Assembly (NCBI GenBank): GCA_902809985.1
Contig: CADDXC010000001.1
Coordinates: 620,001 to 684,000, forward strand
DNA from: Clostridiaceae bacterium BL-3
GTDB lineage: Bacteria > Bacillota > Clostridia > Clostridiales > Clostridiaceae
DNA: 64,000 nt
Direction: 5' to 3'
Shown: positions 1 to 9,263 of the stretch, piece by piece
Numbering within the stretch: position 1 is the first letter of the stretch
How the letters are laid out: every line of letters begins with the position of its first letter
Made by a program: the position numbers and the translations under genes
The notes under the pieces: generated by a model
Told to the model about the DNA's origin: nothing
The model's input: only the letters and a program-made list of their open reading frames with translations
Database searches by the model: none

Positions 1-1
1 T

Positions 2-1975
2 TTAAGTAGAGAATTTTTGGATACAAACGGTGTAAGAGCAAAAACAGATGTTAATATTAAATCTCCGGATATTAATAGTTATTTTGAAAGCAGGAAAAAC
101 GAGGCAAAAAGCGGGGACTGTATTTTAAGAGGCTGGTTTGAAACGCTGCAGAATTTAAATGTATGCAGTCAAAAGGGATTGATAGAGAGATTTGACAGCA
201 CTGTGGGAGCCTCAAGTATATTTATGCCTTATGGAGGTAAATATCAGGATACTCCTATAGAAGCTATGGCTGCCAAGCTTCCTGTATTAAAGGGCAGCAC
301 AAACACTGCTACTTTGATGAGTTTTGGGTATAATCCAGATATAGCAAAGTGGAGTCCATTTCACGGTGCAGTGTATGCAGTACTGGAATCGATAGCTAAA
401 ATTGTATGTTCAGGTGGACAGATGGATAACATAAAATTGACTTTTCAAGAGTACTTTGAAAAATTGGGAAAGGATCCTTTTAAATGGGGGAAGCCTCTTG
501 CAGCACTTCTTGGTGCCCTCTATGCACAGAGAGAGCTTGAAGTTGCAGCTATAGGTGGAAAGGACAGCATGTCTGGAAGTTTCAAAGATATGAATGTACC
601 ACCTACGTTGGTCTCCTTTGCAGTTACTACGGGAGAAGCTGATAAACTCATATCCCCTGAGTTTAAGGGATATGGCAGTTATGTAGTATTTATACCTGCA
701 CCTAGAGATGATTTTCAACTCCCTGATTTTGAGAAGATAAGAAAGAATTACAGTTTAATAGGTAAATTGATATCAGAAGGAAGAATATTATCAGCCAGTA
801 CTGTAAAAAGAGGCGGCATCTGTGAAGCTGTAAGTAAGATGAGTTTTGGAAACAGAATAGGATTGAAGTTTGCGGATAACTGGGAAAACATAGATCTGTT
901 TTCACCAGATTACGGCTCCATGATAGTGGAATTAGATAAAAATGAAATTTTAGAAGAGGAGTTAAAAGAGATTGACTATAAGGTTATTGGAATTACCCAA
1001 AGAGAACAGTGTATAGATATAGGTGAGATTAAAATATCCATTTCGGAAATGGAAGCTTCATGGGAAAAGAGTCTTGAAAATATTTTTCCAACCAAGGTTG
1101 CATTGGAAAATGAAGAAATAAAGTCAAATCTTTTTAGTAGAAAACATAAATTGTATCCAAAAATAAAAATAGCTTCTCCAAAAGTGACTATTCCTGTATT
1201 CCCGGGAACTAACTGTGAATATGATTCCACAAGAGCTTTTCAGAAAGCAGGGGCAGATGTAGACACTGTTATAATCAGAAATTTGACTGGTGCTCAAATA
1301 GAGGAATCTGTAAATGAAATTGTAAAAAGTATAAACTCTTCACAGATAATTATGATTCCAGGAGGATTCAGTGCTGGAGATGAACCAGATGGATCCGGAA
1401 AATTTATTGCTGCATTCTTTAGAAATTCAAAGATAAAGGAGGCTGTAATGGAGTTTTTAAATAAAAGGGATGGATTGATACTTGGAATATGCAACGGATT
1501 CCAGGCACTTATAAAATTAGGGCTGCTTCCATTTGGAGAGATAAGGGACATAGAGGAGAATTATCCTACTCTTACTTATAATAAAATAGGAAGACATGTG
1601 TCCAGAGTAGTAAACACCAAAGTGGTCTCAAATCTTTCTCCCTGGTTTAACAACGTGTCTGTAGGCGATATATATTCTATAGCAGTTTCTCATGGAGAGG
1701 GAAGATTTGTAGCAAGTTCTGCTGCCATTGAAGAAATGAAGAATAGAGGTCAAATTGCCAGCCAATATGTAGATTTTAATGGGAACCCATCCTATGATAT
1801 AAGATTTAACCCAAATGGTTCCTATTATGCAGTAGAAGGTATAACCAGTCCTGATGGAAGAATACTTGGCAAGATGGCCCATTCAGAAAGAATTGGAGAG
1901 AATATCATGAAAAATATTCCGGGAAATAAAGATCAGAAGCTGTTTGATGCAGGAATTAATTACTTTAAAATTTAG
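2..1975 (+). CDS. purL: Phosphoribosylformylglycinamidine synthase, C-terminal part (5' end outside window)
   Basis: The reading frame is open to the window edge, so this is the last ~657 residues of the large single-chain FGAM synthase (purine biosynthesis step 4: FGAR + glutamine + ATP to FGAM). The first part is the second AIRS-like synthase half, with the KDSMSGSF segment. The last ~260 residues are a class I glutamine amidotransferase: PVFPGTNCE, IPGGFSAGDEPDGSG, the nucleophile elbow GICNGFQALIKLG, and SHGEGRF as the histidine segment. A TTG at 17 could be mistaken for a start but lies inside the frame. In clostridia this long PurL usually stands apart from or ahead of the other pur genes; no other pur gene is in the window. 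Confidence 0.95.
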   Translation, partial: LSREFLDTNGVRAKTDVNIKSPDINSYFESRKNEAKSGDCILRGWFETLQNLNVCSQKGLIERFDSTVGASSIFMPYGGKYQDTPIEAMAAKLPVLKGSTNTATLMSFGYNPDIAKWSPFHGAVYAVLESIAKIVCSGGQMDNIKLTFQEYFEKLGKDPFKWGKPLAALLGALYAQRELEVAAIGGKDSMSGSFKDMNVPPTLVSFAVTTGEADKLISPEFKGYGSYVVFIPAPRDDFQLPDFEKIRKNYSLIGKLISEGRILSASTVKRGGICEAVSKMSFGNRIGLKFADNWENIDLFSPDYGSMIVELDKNEILEEELKEIDYKVIGITQREQCIDIGEIKISISEMEASWEKSLENIFPTKVALENEEIKSNLFSRKHKLYPKIKIASPKVTIPVFPGTNCEYDSTRAFQKAGADVDTVIIRNLTGAQIEESVNEIVKSINSSQIIMIPGGFSAGDEPDGSGKFIAAFFRNSKIKEAVMEFLNKRDGLILGICNGFQALIKLGLLPFGEIRDIEENYPTLTYNKIGRHVSRVVNTKVVSNLSPWFNNVSVGDIYSIAVSHGEGRFVASSAAIEEMKNRGQIASQYVDFNGNPSYDIRFNPNGSYYAVEGITSPDGRILGKMAHSERIGENIMKNIPGNKDQKLFDAGINYFKI

Positions 1976-2107
1976 AAATATACGCTATTTATTTAAAACC
2001 CCCTATTAAGTATGGTAAATAAATGGTATTTTTGTTATAATAACAGTAAAGTATTGGTATAAAAATTATGCTGTTACTTATTATTCATAATATATTGATT
2101 TATGTAT

Positions 2108-2136
2108 TTGACAAAGTATTGTATAATGTTTACTGT
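2108..2136 (+). promoter_or_regulatory. Candidate sigma-A promoter for the DegV gene
   Basis: TTGACA at 2108-2113 and TACTGT at 2131-2136 are 17 bp apart, about 40 bp before the DegV start. The better -10 match TATAAT at 2122-2127 is only 8 bp from the -35 and would need another -35. The assignment is therefore tentative. Confidence 0.45.
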
Positions 2137-2178
2137 AGTGATTGAAATTAATCCTATTTTACGTTGGGGGAGATGCTG

Positions 2179-3048
2179 ATGACTAAGCCTATAATTATGA
2201 CTGATGCAGGATGTGATTTACCGGGAAGCTTTATAGCAGAAAAAAATATTCCATTTTTAGGTTTAACGTGTCATTTTAAAGGTAAGGATTATGAAGATGA
2301 TTTTGGAAAATCCTTGAGTTACGCGGAATTTTACGGCGGCTTGAGAAATGGAGAAATGCCATATACATCTCAAATAAATGAATACAGGTTTGCTGAGAAA
2401 TTTAAAGAATTGCTAAAAGAAAAAAGACCGATTGTATATATTGGAATGTCCTCAGCTATAAGCGGCACCTTTAACAGTTCAAAACTGGCAAGAGAATCTA
2501 TAATCAGTGAGTTTAAGGATGCCGATATAACTTTAGTTGACAGTAAAGGTTCTTCCATAGGACTTGGACTTTTGGTATATGGTGCTTGTAGAATGGCAGA
2601 AGAAGGTAAAAGCAAGGATGAAATTGTAAAGTGGCTGGATGACAATAAACTGAAGATGAATTACTGGTTTATGGTAGAGGATTTAAAACACTTGAAGAAG
2701 GGTGGAAGGATATCATCATCCAAGGCAGTTATAGGAACTCTTCTAGATGTAAAGCCTATAATATATATCTGTAGTGATGGATCGCTTAAAAATGTAGCTA
2801 ATGTTAGAGGAAGAAGAAAGGGAATTAAATATCTAGTTGATAGATTTAGAGAAAGGGCAGTGAGCACTGAAGGCCAGGTTATAGGTATTTCTCATGGAGA
2901 TTGTCTGGAAGATGCAAATATGTTGAAAAAGGTAATGGAGAAGGAATTCCACAATAACAAATTTATTATAAATCCTTTGGGGCTCGGAATGGCTACTCAT
3001 TGTGGAGCCGGAATGCTTTCGCTTTGTTTTTTTGGAAATAGAAGATAA
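2179..3048 (+). CDS. DegV family fatty-acid-binding protein
   Basis: About 290 residues, the usual DegV length. Family marks: N-terminal IIMTDAGCDLP, the central IGMSSAISGTFNSS loop that carries the serine/threonine contacting the fatty-acid carboxylate, VDSKGSSIGLGLLVYGA, and LKKGGRISSSKA. Known DegV/FakB proteins bind a fatty acid for the FakA kinase; no fakA is nearby, so the specific role is unproven. Start chosen at the ATG at 2179 because GGGGGAG ends 6 bp before it; in-frame TTG 2164 and ATG 2173 sit on or too close to that site. Monocistronic, ended by a strong terminator. Confidence 0.88.
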   Translation: MTKPIIMTDAGCDLPGSFIAEKNIPFLGLTCHFKGKDYEDDFGKSLSYAEFYGGLRNGEMPYTSQINEYRFAEKFKELLKEKRPIVYIGMSSAISGTFNSSKLARESIISEFKDADITLVDSKGSSIGLGLLVYGACRMAEEGKSKDEIVKWLDDNKLKMNYWFMVEDLKHLKKGGRISSSKAVIGTLLDVKPIIYICSDGSLKNVANVRGRRKGIKYLVDRFRERAVSTEGQVIGISHGDCLEDANMLKKVMEKEFHNNKFIINPLGLGMATHCGAGMLSLCFFGNRR

Positions 3049-3082
3049 TAAAGGCTATCATTGATAATAATTTATTCTATAT

Positions 3083-3109
3083 AAAAAAACCACCGCAGGT
3101 GGTTTTTTT
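3083..3109. terminator. Bidirectional rho-independent terminator
   Basis: A perfect inverted repeat: seven A then CCACC, a GCA loop, GGTGG then seven T. It serves the DegV gene on the plus strand and the convergent membrane-protein gene on the minus strand, whose stop codon overlaps the T run. Confidence 0.93.
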
Positions 3110-3797
3110 ATGCGTATTTATGTTTATCATTCCACATCTTTTTCAATAAAAATGCCAGAGTAGTTACTGCAAATAGAAACAGCAGCCCAATTACTAGAGT
3201 TTTAACTGTACCTGTCAACATTCCGCCTATGTAGGAGTAAATGATAGTAGCAGGGAGTTGTCCTAATCCAGTTGCTATGAAAAACGGCCAAAATCCCATG
3301 GAAGTCAAACCTGCTGCATAACTGACTATGTCAAAAGATATAAAAGGTAATAATCTTGCAATTAGTATAGCATATTTACCATAATTTTTAAAAAATTCAT
3401 CCACTTTTTCTATGGCGGTTTTGGATGTGAGCTTTTCAACTGCATCCCTGCCTAGAAATCTAGCTATATAGAAGCAGAGAACTGCTCCTGCCATAGCACT
3501 TGACCAGGATAAAATGGCACCTTTTATCCATCCAAATATCCCTGCATTGGCGAAGGTTATTATAAATGCGGGTAGGGGGGCAATTATTGATTGAAGTACC
3601 ATTAAAAAAAATGATACTATTGGTGCTAAAATGCCGAAGCTTAGAACATAACTTCTGACTGAATCCACGTCTACATTTTTCAGTACACTGATGGATTTGT
3701 CAATCCCATGCCTTAAAGGGGGTATAAATAGATATAAACAGCATATTATTAAAATTAATAATATCTTTCCTTTAGTTCCCTTAAATAGTCCTTTTAT
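3108..3797 (-). CDS. TVP38/TMEM64 (SNARE-associated, DedA-like) membrane protein, apparent ATA start
   Basis: A multi-pass protein with the family core: a re-entrant segment around LQSIIAPLPAFIITFANAG, then GWIKGAILSW, FYIARFLGRDAVEKL, ARLLPFISFDIVSYAAGLT and a final TM helix ending in KKMWNDKHKYA. Proteins of this family are flippase/transport-like; the substrate here is unknown. The first conventional start is GTG at 3668, but it has no ribosome site and would remove the first TM helix. The frame stays open upstream and encodes KGTKGKILLILIICC and LYLFIPPLRHG, a normal first helix. GAAAGGAG lies 9 bp before an ATA at 3797, so I place the start there (230 codons). The codon is unusual; see findings. 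Confidence 0.82.
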   Translation of the reverse strand: MKGLFKGTKGKILLILIICCLYLFIPPLRHGIDKSISVLKNVDVDSVRSYVLSFGILAPIVSFFLMVLQSIIAPLPAFIITFANAGIFGWIKGAILSWSSAMAGAVLCFYIARFLGRDAVEKLTSKTAIEKVDEFFKNYGKYAILIARLLPFISFDIVSYAAGLTSMGFWPFFIATGLGQLPATIIYSYIGGMLTGTVKTLVIGLLFLFAVTTLAFLLKKMWNDKHKYA

Positions 3798-3967
3798 GAA
3801 AATACACTCCTTTCTCTAGAGGATGACTTGACACAATATAAATATAATACATATATATATTGCGTTCAACAAGAATAGAAAAACAAAATATTTCAACTGT
3901 ATAATATAAATACGTTTTATAAAAATAAATTTATTTATAAATTTTTGCTATAAGTTTTTTATTTGTA

Positions 3968-3996
3968 TTGCTATTTTACAAACTAACTGGTAAAAT
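3968..3996 (+). promoter_or_regulatory. Candidate sigma-A promoter of the histidine operon
   Basis: TTGCTA (3968-3973), 17 bp, TAAAAT (3991-3996), about 70 bp ahead of hisZ. The leader is too short for a T-box and none of the T-box consensus is present. The divergent intergenic region 3798-4066 is otherwise very AT-rich. Confidence 0.5.
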
Positions 3997-4066
3997 AAAA
4001 ACAATGATTAATTTATTACTGCACTGAATTAAAGCATTAGCATGATAAAATAAGGAAGTGAACTCT

Positions 4067-5257
4067 ATGACCAATTGGAAAAAATATATACCTGATGGAA
4101 CAAAGGATATTTTATTCGAAGAATGCAGCAAAAAAATAGATATAGAAAATATATTGAGGAAAACATATGTGTCCAGCGGATTTATGGAGGTAAAATCTCC
4201 AACTTTGGAATTCTATGATACTTTTAATGGGAACAATTCCATATTACCTCAAGAAAAAATATATAAATTGATTGATAGTCAAGGAAGAATCTTGGCATTG
4301 AGGGCTGATATGACCACACCCATTGCTAGAATTGCGGGGACAAAATTAAGGGAAGTAGCTCATCCCCTTAGGTTATGCTACAATTCAAATGTGTACAGGG
4401 CTAATGAAAGTTTAAAGGGTAAAAATAGCGAGATAACCCAGTCAGGAATTGAAATCATAGGAACAGATAATACTGCTGCAGATGCAGAGGTCATAATAAC
4501 TGGAATAGTTTGTCTGTTAAATTGCGGACTTAAGAATTTCAAGGTGGAAATTGGCCATGCTAAGCTGTTTAAAGCTTTGGTAGATCAGCTAAATATAGAT
4601 GATGTGGAGAGGGAAAAACTGAGAAAAAGTATAGACATGAAGAATTTTACAGCGTTAAATGAGGTATTACATACAAATGAGGATAAATTTAATGAGGACT
4701 CTTTTAATATTCTAAGTGAACTGCCAAGGCTTTTTGGTGGTATAGAGACAATTGAGAGGGCATATGAGCTTACCGATAATAAAAATGCTTTAGAATGCCT
4801 TGGGGATATTGGGAAAGTGTATGAGATTGTAAAAAGCATAGGGCTTCAGGAGTATCTGTCCGTAGATTTAGGCATGGTCCATCATATAGATTACTATACT
4901 GGAATAATATTCAGGGGTTATACTCATGGTTTTGGAGGGAATATATTGAGTGGGGGAAGGTATGATAATTTGGTAGGCCAATTTGGAGACGATGAGCCTG
5001 CTACAGGATTTGCCATAGACGTGGATGGAGTAATTGCTGCCCTTAAGTATAATGAAATATTCTATGGAAAAGTATATGAGAAAGTACTGGTACATTATGA
5101 TAAAAAAGATTTTAAAAAAGCTTATAAAAAGGCTCAGGAACTTAGGAGGAGCGGAATAATTGCAGAGATGAGTCTTTTTGACAATGAAAATAAAGCAGTG
5201 GAATATGCTGATAAAAATAATATGAAATTTATTAAAATAGGGGATGGAAAAATTTAA
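4067..5257 (+). CDS. hisZ: ATP phosphoribosyltransferase regulatory subunit HisZ
   Basis: A histidyl-tRNA-synthetase paralogue (~396 aa) that lacks the anticodon-binding role and forms the hetero-octamer with short HisG in the first histidine step. Class II synthetase marks: LRADMTTPIARIAG (motif 2 region), YNSNVYRANES, and HHIDYYTGIIFRGYTHG with the following GGRYDNLVGQFG. Start at ATG 4067: AAGGAAG is 8 bp upstream; the in-frame GTG at 4058 is inside that site. First gene of hisZGDBHACFIE, directly abutting hisG. Confidence 0.93.
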   Translation: MTNWKKYIPDGTKDILFEECSKKIDIENILRKTYVSSGFMEVKSPTLEFYDTFNGNNSILPQEKIYKLIDSQGRILALRADMTTPIARIAGTKLREVAHPLRLCYNSNVYRANESLKGKNSEITQSGIEIIGTDNTAADAEVIITGIVCLLNCGLKNFKVEIGHAKLFKALVDQLNIDDVEREKLRKSIDMKNFTALNEVLHTNEDKFNEDSFNILSELPRLFGGIETIERAYELTDNKNALECLGDIGKVYEIVKSIGLQEYLSVDLGMVHHIDYYTGIIFRGYTHGFGGNILSGGRYDNLVGQFGDDEPATGFAIDVDGVIAALKYNEIFYGKVYEKVLVHYDKKDFKKAYKKAQELRRSGIIAEMSLFDNENKAVEYADKNNMKFIKIGDGKI

Positions 5258-5917
5258 ATGGTGAATATCAAGAAAATAAGGATAGCTTTAACCAAGGGAA
5301 GAATTGAAAAGGAAGCAGTGAACATATTTCAAAAGGCACATATAGATTGCAGTGAAATCATGAATAAGGGAAGAAAGCTCATATTTCACAATTATAAGGA
5401 CAATATAGATTTTGTTCTAGTGAAGGCACCGGATGTGCTCACATATGTAGAGCATGGAGTAGTTGATATAGGGATAGTTGGAAAAGATACTCTGCTTGAA
5501 CAGAATAAAAATTTTTATGAAGTGCTGGATTTAGGGTTCGGGTGCTGTAAGTTTTCTCTGGCTGGACCCAGAAATTCCAATTTTTATTCCGGTTACAATA
5601 GGAAGAAAATTGCAACTAAGTATCCGAATGTGGCTAGAGATTATTTTAGAAAATTAGGACAAGATGTTGAAATCATAAAAATAGAGGGTTCTGTGGAATT
5701 GGCTCCTATATTGGGACTTGCAGATGCCATAGTTGACATAGTTGAAACAGGCAATACATTAAAAGAAAATGGGCTCGTTATTTATCAGGACATATGTAAC
5801 ATAAGTGCTAGAATGGTGGTTAATGTAGCTAGTATGAAGATGAAAAAAAGTGAGATACAGACAATAATAGATAAGGTTCAAATGCAAATTACTGCACGGG
5901 AAAAAGCTTTAAGTTAG
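5258..5917 (+). CDS. hisG: ATP phosphoribosyltransferase, short catalytic subunit
   Basis: 219 residues, the short HisG form that lacks the C-terminal regulatory domain and depends on HisZ, which sits immediately upstream. It condenses ATP and PRPP to N1-(5-phosphoribosyl)-ATP. Visible marks: [14 protein letters not shown] at the N-terminus, [19 protein letters not shown], and the PRPP-loop segment [16 protein letters not shown]. The ATG follows the hisZ stop codon with no gap, so translational coupling is likely. Confidence 0.95.
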   Translation: MVNIKKIRIALTKGRIEKEAVNIFQKAHIDCSEIMNKGRKLIFHNYKDNIDFVLVKAPDVLTYVEHGVVDIGIVGKDTLLEQNKNFYEVLDLGFGCCKFSLAGPRNSNFYSGYNRKKIATKYPNVARDYFRKLGQDVEIIKIEGSVELAPILGLADAIVDIVETGNTLKENGLVIYQDICNISARMVVNVASMKMKKSEIQTIIDKVQMQITAREKALS

Positions 5918-5927
5918 GAGGAATATC

Positions 5928-7232
5928 ATGGAAGATGATATTATAAATACAATATTTGCAAATACAGAAGATGGCAGAATGTATCTAAGCAATTTCAGAA
6001 ATAAAGAGGAGAAAAATCAACAAAGTGCAATTGCAGCAGTCAATGATATATTGGAAGATGTGAGAAAAAATGGAGATGAAGCACTTGTAAAATATACAAA
6101 CAAATTTGACAGCAAAAAAGTAGGCAGAGACAATATTTTAGTAACAGATCGGGAAATAGAAAATGCCTATGAAATGACAGATAATGAATTTATAGAAGCG
6201 TTGAAAACAGCAGCTCAGAATATAATTTTTTTTCATGAAAAGCAAAAGAGGAATTCATGGATGGTTACTAAAGACAATGGGATAATGTTAGGTCAGCAAG
6301 TTAGACCCCTGGAGAAAGTGGGTATATATGTGCCTGGGGGTACAGCTGCTTATCCATCATCTGTACTCATGAATGCCCTTCCTGCTAAAGTGGCAGGGGT
6401 TAAAGATATAACTATGGTTACACCTCCTTTAGAAGATGGAACTATAAATCCTAAAATTTTGGTTGCTGCAGATTTAGCCGGGGTGGATAAAATTTACAAA
6501 GTGGGAGGAGCTCAGGCCGTAGGTGCATTGGCTTTCGGCACTGAAACAATTTGTAAAGTGGATAAGATAGTGGGACCGGGAAATATATATGTAGCCATGG
6601 CTAAAAAAAGTGTATATGGCTTTGTTGATATTGATATGATAGCAGGTCCGAGCGAGATACTGATAATTGCAGATGAAACGGCAAATCCCTCCTATCTGGC
6701 AGCAGATTTAATGTCCCAGGCAGAACATGATGTACTTGCATCGGCGGTACTGGCTGTAACTTCTGAGAAATTGGCTGCTGAGGTAAAAAGGGAACTTTTA
6801 AAACAAATTAAATATTTAAAAAGAAAAGACATCATAATACAGTCTTTGAAAAATCGAGGGGCAATATTTATAGTGGACAGCATAGAAAAGGGCGTGAATT
6901 TAGCTAATGGAATAGCACCTGAACATTTAGAACTATGTATAGAAGATCCATTCCCGGTATTGGGAAAAATAAAAAATGCAGGTTCGGTATTCATGGGAAA
7001 ATTTTCACCAGAGCCTCTGGGAGACTACATGGCAGGTCCAAATCATGTGCTTCCTACAAGCGGAACAGCTAGATTCTTTTCACCTCTTTCTGTAGATGAT
7101 TTTATAAAAAAATTCAGTTTCACCTATTACTCTCAGAAGTCGCTTTTAGAGGTAGGGGATAAAATTGTAAAGCTTGCAGAGGCAGAGGGACTTACAGCTC
7201 ATGCCAATTCTATAAATGTCAGGATGAAATGA
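5928..7232 (+). CDS. hisD: Histidinol dehydrogenase
   Basis: 434 residues, normal for the family. It oxidises L-histidinol twice with NAD to L-histidine, using a zinc ion. Signature segments: [62 protein letters not shown] (Gln/His zinc ligands) and [13 protein letters not shown]. The ribosome site TAGGAGGAAT lies just ahead of ATG 5928. It is 10 bp after hisG. Confidence 0.96.
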   Translation: MEDDIINTIFANTEDGRMYLSNFRNKEEKNQQSAIAAVNDILEDVRKNGDEALVKYTNKFDSKKVGRDNILVTDREIENAYEMTDNEFIEALKTAAQNIIFFHEKQKRNSWMVTKDNGIMLGQQVRPLEKVGIYVPGGTAAYPSSVLMNALPAKVAGVKDITMVTPPLEDGTINPKILVAADLAGVDKIYKVGGAQAVGALAFGTETICKVDKIVGPGNIYVAMAKKSVYGFVDIDMIAGPSEILIIADETANPSYLAADLMSQAEHDVLASAVLAVTSEKLAAEVKRELLKQIKYLKRKDIIIQSLKNRGAIFIVDSIEKGVNLANGIAPEHLELCIEDPFPVLGKIKNAGSVFMGKFSPEPLGDYMAGPNHVLPTSGTARFFSPLSVDDFIKKFSFTYYSQKSLLEVGDKIVKLAEAEGLTAHANSINVRMK

Positions 7233-7251
7233 TGATGAGGAGTGTGTTTTT

Positions 7252-7836
7252 ATGAGAATAGGAGAGTTTTCTAGAAAGACCTATGAAACGGACATACAGG
7301 TAAAAATAGATCTAGATGGGAATGGAAGGTGTCAGATAGATACAGGTGTAGGCTTTTTTAATCATATGCTCTCTATGGTGGCAAAGCATGGAATGACAGA
7401 TCTGGATATATTGGCAAAGGGAGATCTGGATGTGGATTTTCATCATACGCTGGAAGATACGGGAATTGTTATGGGAAAATGTATAAAGGAAGCTCTGGGG
7501 AATAAAAGAAATATAAAAAGGTATGGTACATTTTTTGTACCCATGGATGAAAGCCTATCCATGGTATCTGTAGATTTAAGTGGAAGACCTTATTTGGTAT
7601 TTGATGCCGATTTCAATACTGAAAAAGTAGGTCAGATGGATACGGAGCTTGTAGAAGAATTCTTTAGAGCACTGGCCTTTAACGCAGAGATGACACTTCA
7701 TGTGAAAGTGTTCTATGGAAAAAACACCCATCATATGATAGAGGGAATATTTAAAGCCTTTGCACATGCTTTTAGGGAAGCGGCATCTATAGATGACAGC
7801 ATAAAAGGGATAATGTCTACAAAAGGCAGTCTGTGA
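7252..7836 (+). CDS. hisB: Imidazoleglycerol-phosphate dehydratase (monofunctional)
   Basis: 194 residues: only the dehydratase domain, without the histidinol-phosphatase domain of the E. coli HisB fusion. It dehydrates IGP to imidazoleacetol phosphate using two Mn ions. Metal-binding histidine clusters are visible as GVGFFNHMLSMVAKHG, FHHTLEDTGI, and THHMIEGIFKAFAHAFREA. Because the phosphatase is absent, a separate enzyme is required; see the PHP protein at 14471. Confidence 0.95.
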   Translation: MRIGEFSRKTYETDIQVKIDLDGNGRCQIDTGVGFFNHMLSMVAKHGMTDLDILAKGDLDVDFHHTLEDTGIVMGKCIKEALGNKRNIKRYGTFFVPMDESLSMVSVDLSGRPYLVFDADFNTEKVGQMDTELVEEFFRALAFNAEMTLHVKVFYGKNTHHMIEGIFKAFAHAFREAASIDDSIKGIMSTKGSL

Positions 7837-7892
7837 TTTCATTTAAATATAAGAGTTCAAAATTGTGAATTGTGTAAAGGTGGTGTTTAAAA

Positions 7893-8501
7893 TTGATCTG
7901 TATTGTAGATTATGGTATGGGAAATTTAAAAAGTGTTCAAAAAGCACTTAGATATATAGGAGCAGATAGTAAGATAACTTCAGAAGGAAGAGACATAGAG
8001 GACAGCAGTGGAGTCATACTTCCAGGAGTAGGTGCTTTTCCTGAAGCCATGAAAAATTTAAAAAAGAGGAATCTGGATAAAGTTTTAAAAAAACAGGCAA
8101 AAAGCGGAAAACCCTTTATAGGTATATGCCTTGGCATGCAGCTCCTATTTGATAGTGGAGAGGAAATAGAAGAATGTGATGGGCTTGGATTGATATCAGG
8201 TAAAATAGTGAAATTATATGGAGATATAAAAATACCTCATATGGGTTGGAATAATTTAATTACTGAAAAGCAGTGCAAAATTTTGAAAGGTGTTCCTGAA
8301 AACAGCTATGTGTATTTTGTACATTCTTATTACGGAAAATTGAAATCAAAGGAAAACTTGAGTGCTTATAGTATTTATGGCCAGGTAGATATACCAGCCG
8401 TGGTAAATAAAAACAATGTTTATGGGACTCAATTTCATCCGGAAAAAAGCGGTGATGTTGGCATCAGAATATTGAAAAACTTTATAAAGATGACAGTTTA
8501 A
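7893..8501 (+). CDS. hisH: Imidazole glycerol phosphate synthase, glutamine amidotransferase subunit
   Basis: 202 residues. It hydrolyses glutamine and channels ammonia to HisF. Segments: [26 protein letters not shown], the nucleophile [16 protein letters not shown], and [10 protein letters not shown] with the catalytic histidine/glutamate. The start is TTG 7893, about 8 bp after AAAGGTGG; no ATG fits. The 56-bp gap after hisB contains a short GTTCAAAATTGTGAATTGTG segment of the kind repeated in clostridial intergenic regions. Confidence 0.94.
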   Translation: MICIVDYGMGNLKSVQKALRYIGADSKITSEGRDIEDSSGVILPGVGAFPEAMKNLKKRNLDKVLKKQAKSGKPFIGICLGMQLLFDSGEEIEECDGLGLISGKIVKLYGDIKIPHMGWNNLITEKQCKILKGVPENSYVYFVHSYYGKLKSKENLSAYSIYGQVDIPAVVNKNNVYGTQFHPEKSGDVGIRILKNFIKMTV

Positions 8502-8527
8502 GTTAGAGATTTGAGGAGGCATTTTAT

Positions 8528-9241
8528 ATGTTGATACTTCCGGCAATAGATTTGAGGAATGGTAAATGTGTCAGATTATATCAGGGGAAATTTGAAAGAT
8601 CAGAAATAGTGGGAGAAGATCCGGTAAAAGTAGCGTTGAGTTTTAAAAAAGCCGGGTCAGAATATATCCACATGGTAGATTTGGATGGGGCTCTTGATGG
8701 AAAAATAAAAAATGCAGAAACTATATCAAAAGTGGTGAAAGCATCTCAAGTTCCAGTGGAGCTTGGGGGAGGAATAAGAAATCTAAATACTGTAGAAAAG
8801 CTTGTACAGCTAGGAATATCAAGAATAATACTAGGGACTGCTGCCCTGAATGATCCCGGCTTTGTGAAAGAGGCAGTAAAAAAATATGGAAAAAAGATAG
8901 CTGTAGGCATAGATGCAAAGGATGGGAAAGTTGCAATAAACGGCTGGATGAATATAAGCACTGTAAAGTATACAGATTTTGCAAAGCAGATGGAAGATAT
9001 AGGAGTTGAAACAATCATATTTACGGATATAAGTAAGGACGGAACACTGGGAGGGCCTAATTTGGAACAGCTTTCCAGGATTCAAGATGCCGTTAGCTGC
9101 AAAATAATAGCTTCTGGTGGAATTAAAAATATAGAGGATTTGCAGAGTATAAATAAGATGGGCATATATGGAGCTATTACAGGTAAAGCCATATATGCCG
9201 GGAATATAGATTTGAAAAAAGCTATAAAGCTGTGCAAATAA
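8528..9241 (+). CDS. hisA: ProFAR isomerase (phosphoribosylformimino-AICAR-P isomerase)
   Basis: 237 residues, a (beta/alpha)8 barrel performing the Amadori rearrangement of ProFAR to PRFAR. Marks: [17 protein letters not shown] with the catalytic aspartate, [17 protein letters not shown] (first phosphate site), [14 protein letters not shown] and [13 protein letters not shown] (second phosphate site). The ATG at 8528 follows GAGGAGGC. It lies between hisH and hisC. Confidence 0.94.
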   Translation: MLILPAIDLRNGKCVRLYQGKFERSEIVGEDPVKVALSFKKAGSEYIHMVDLDGALDGKIKNAETISKVVKASQVPVELGGGIRNLNTVEKLVQLGISRIILGTAALNDPGFVKEAVKKYGKKIAVGIDAKDGKVAINGWMNISTVKYTDFAKQMEDIGVETIIFTDISKDGTLGGPNLEQLSRIQDAVSCKIIASGGIKNIEDLQSINKMGIYGAITGKAIYAGNIDLKKAIKLCK

Positions 9242-9263
9242 AATTAGTAGAAGGTGATAAGTC

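Noticed and set aside
2108-2127. TTGACA and TATAAT in close succession
   Set aside because: Only 8 bp apart, impossible as one sigma-A promoter; an alternative -10 was used.
3996-4066. T-box or riboswitch leader for the his operon
   Set aside because: Leader is ~70 nt and lacks the T-box consensus or any stem-rich structure.
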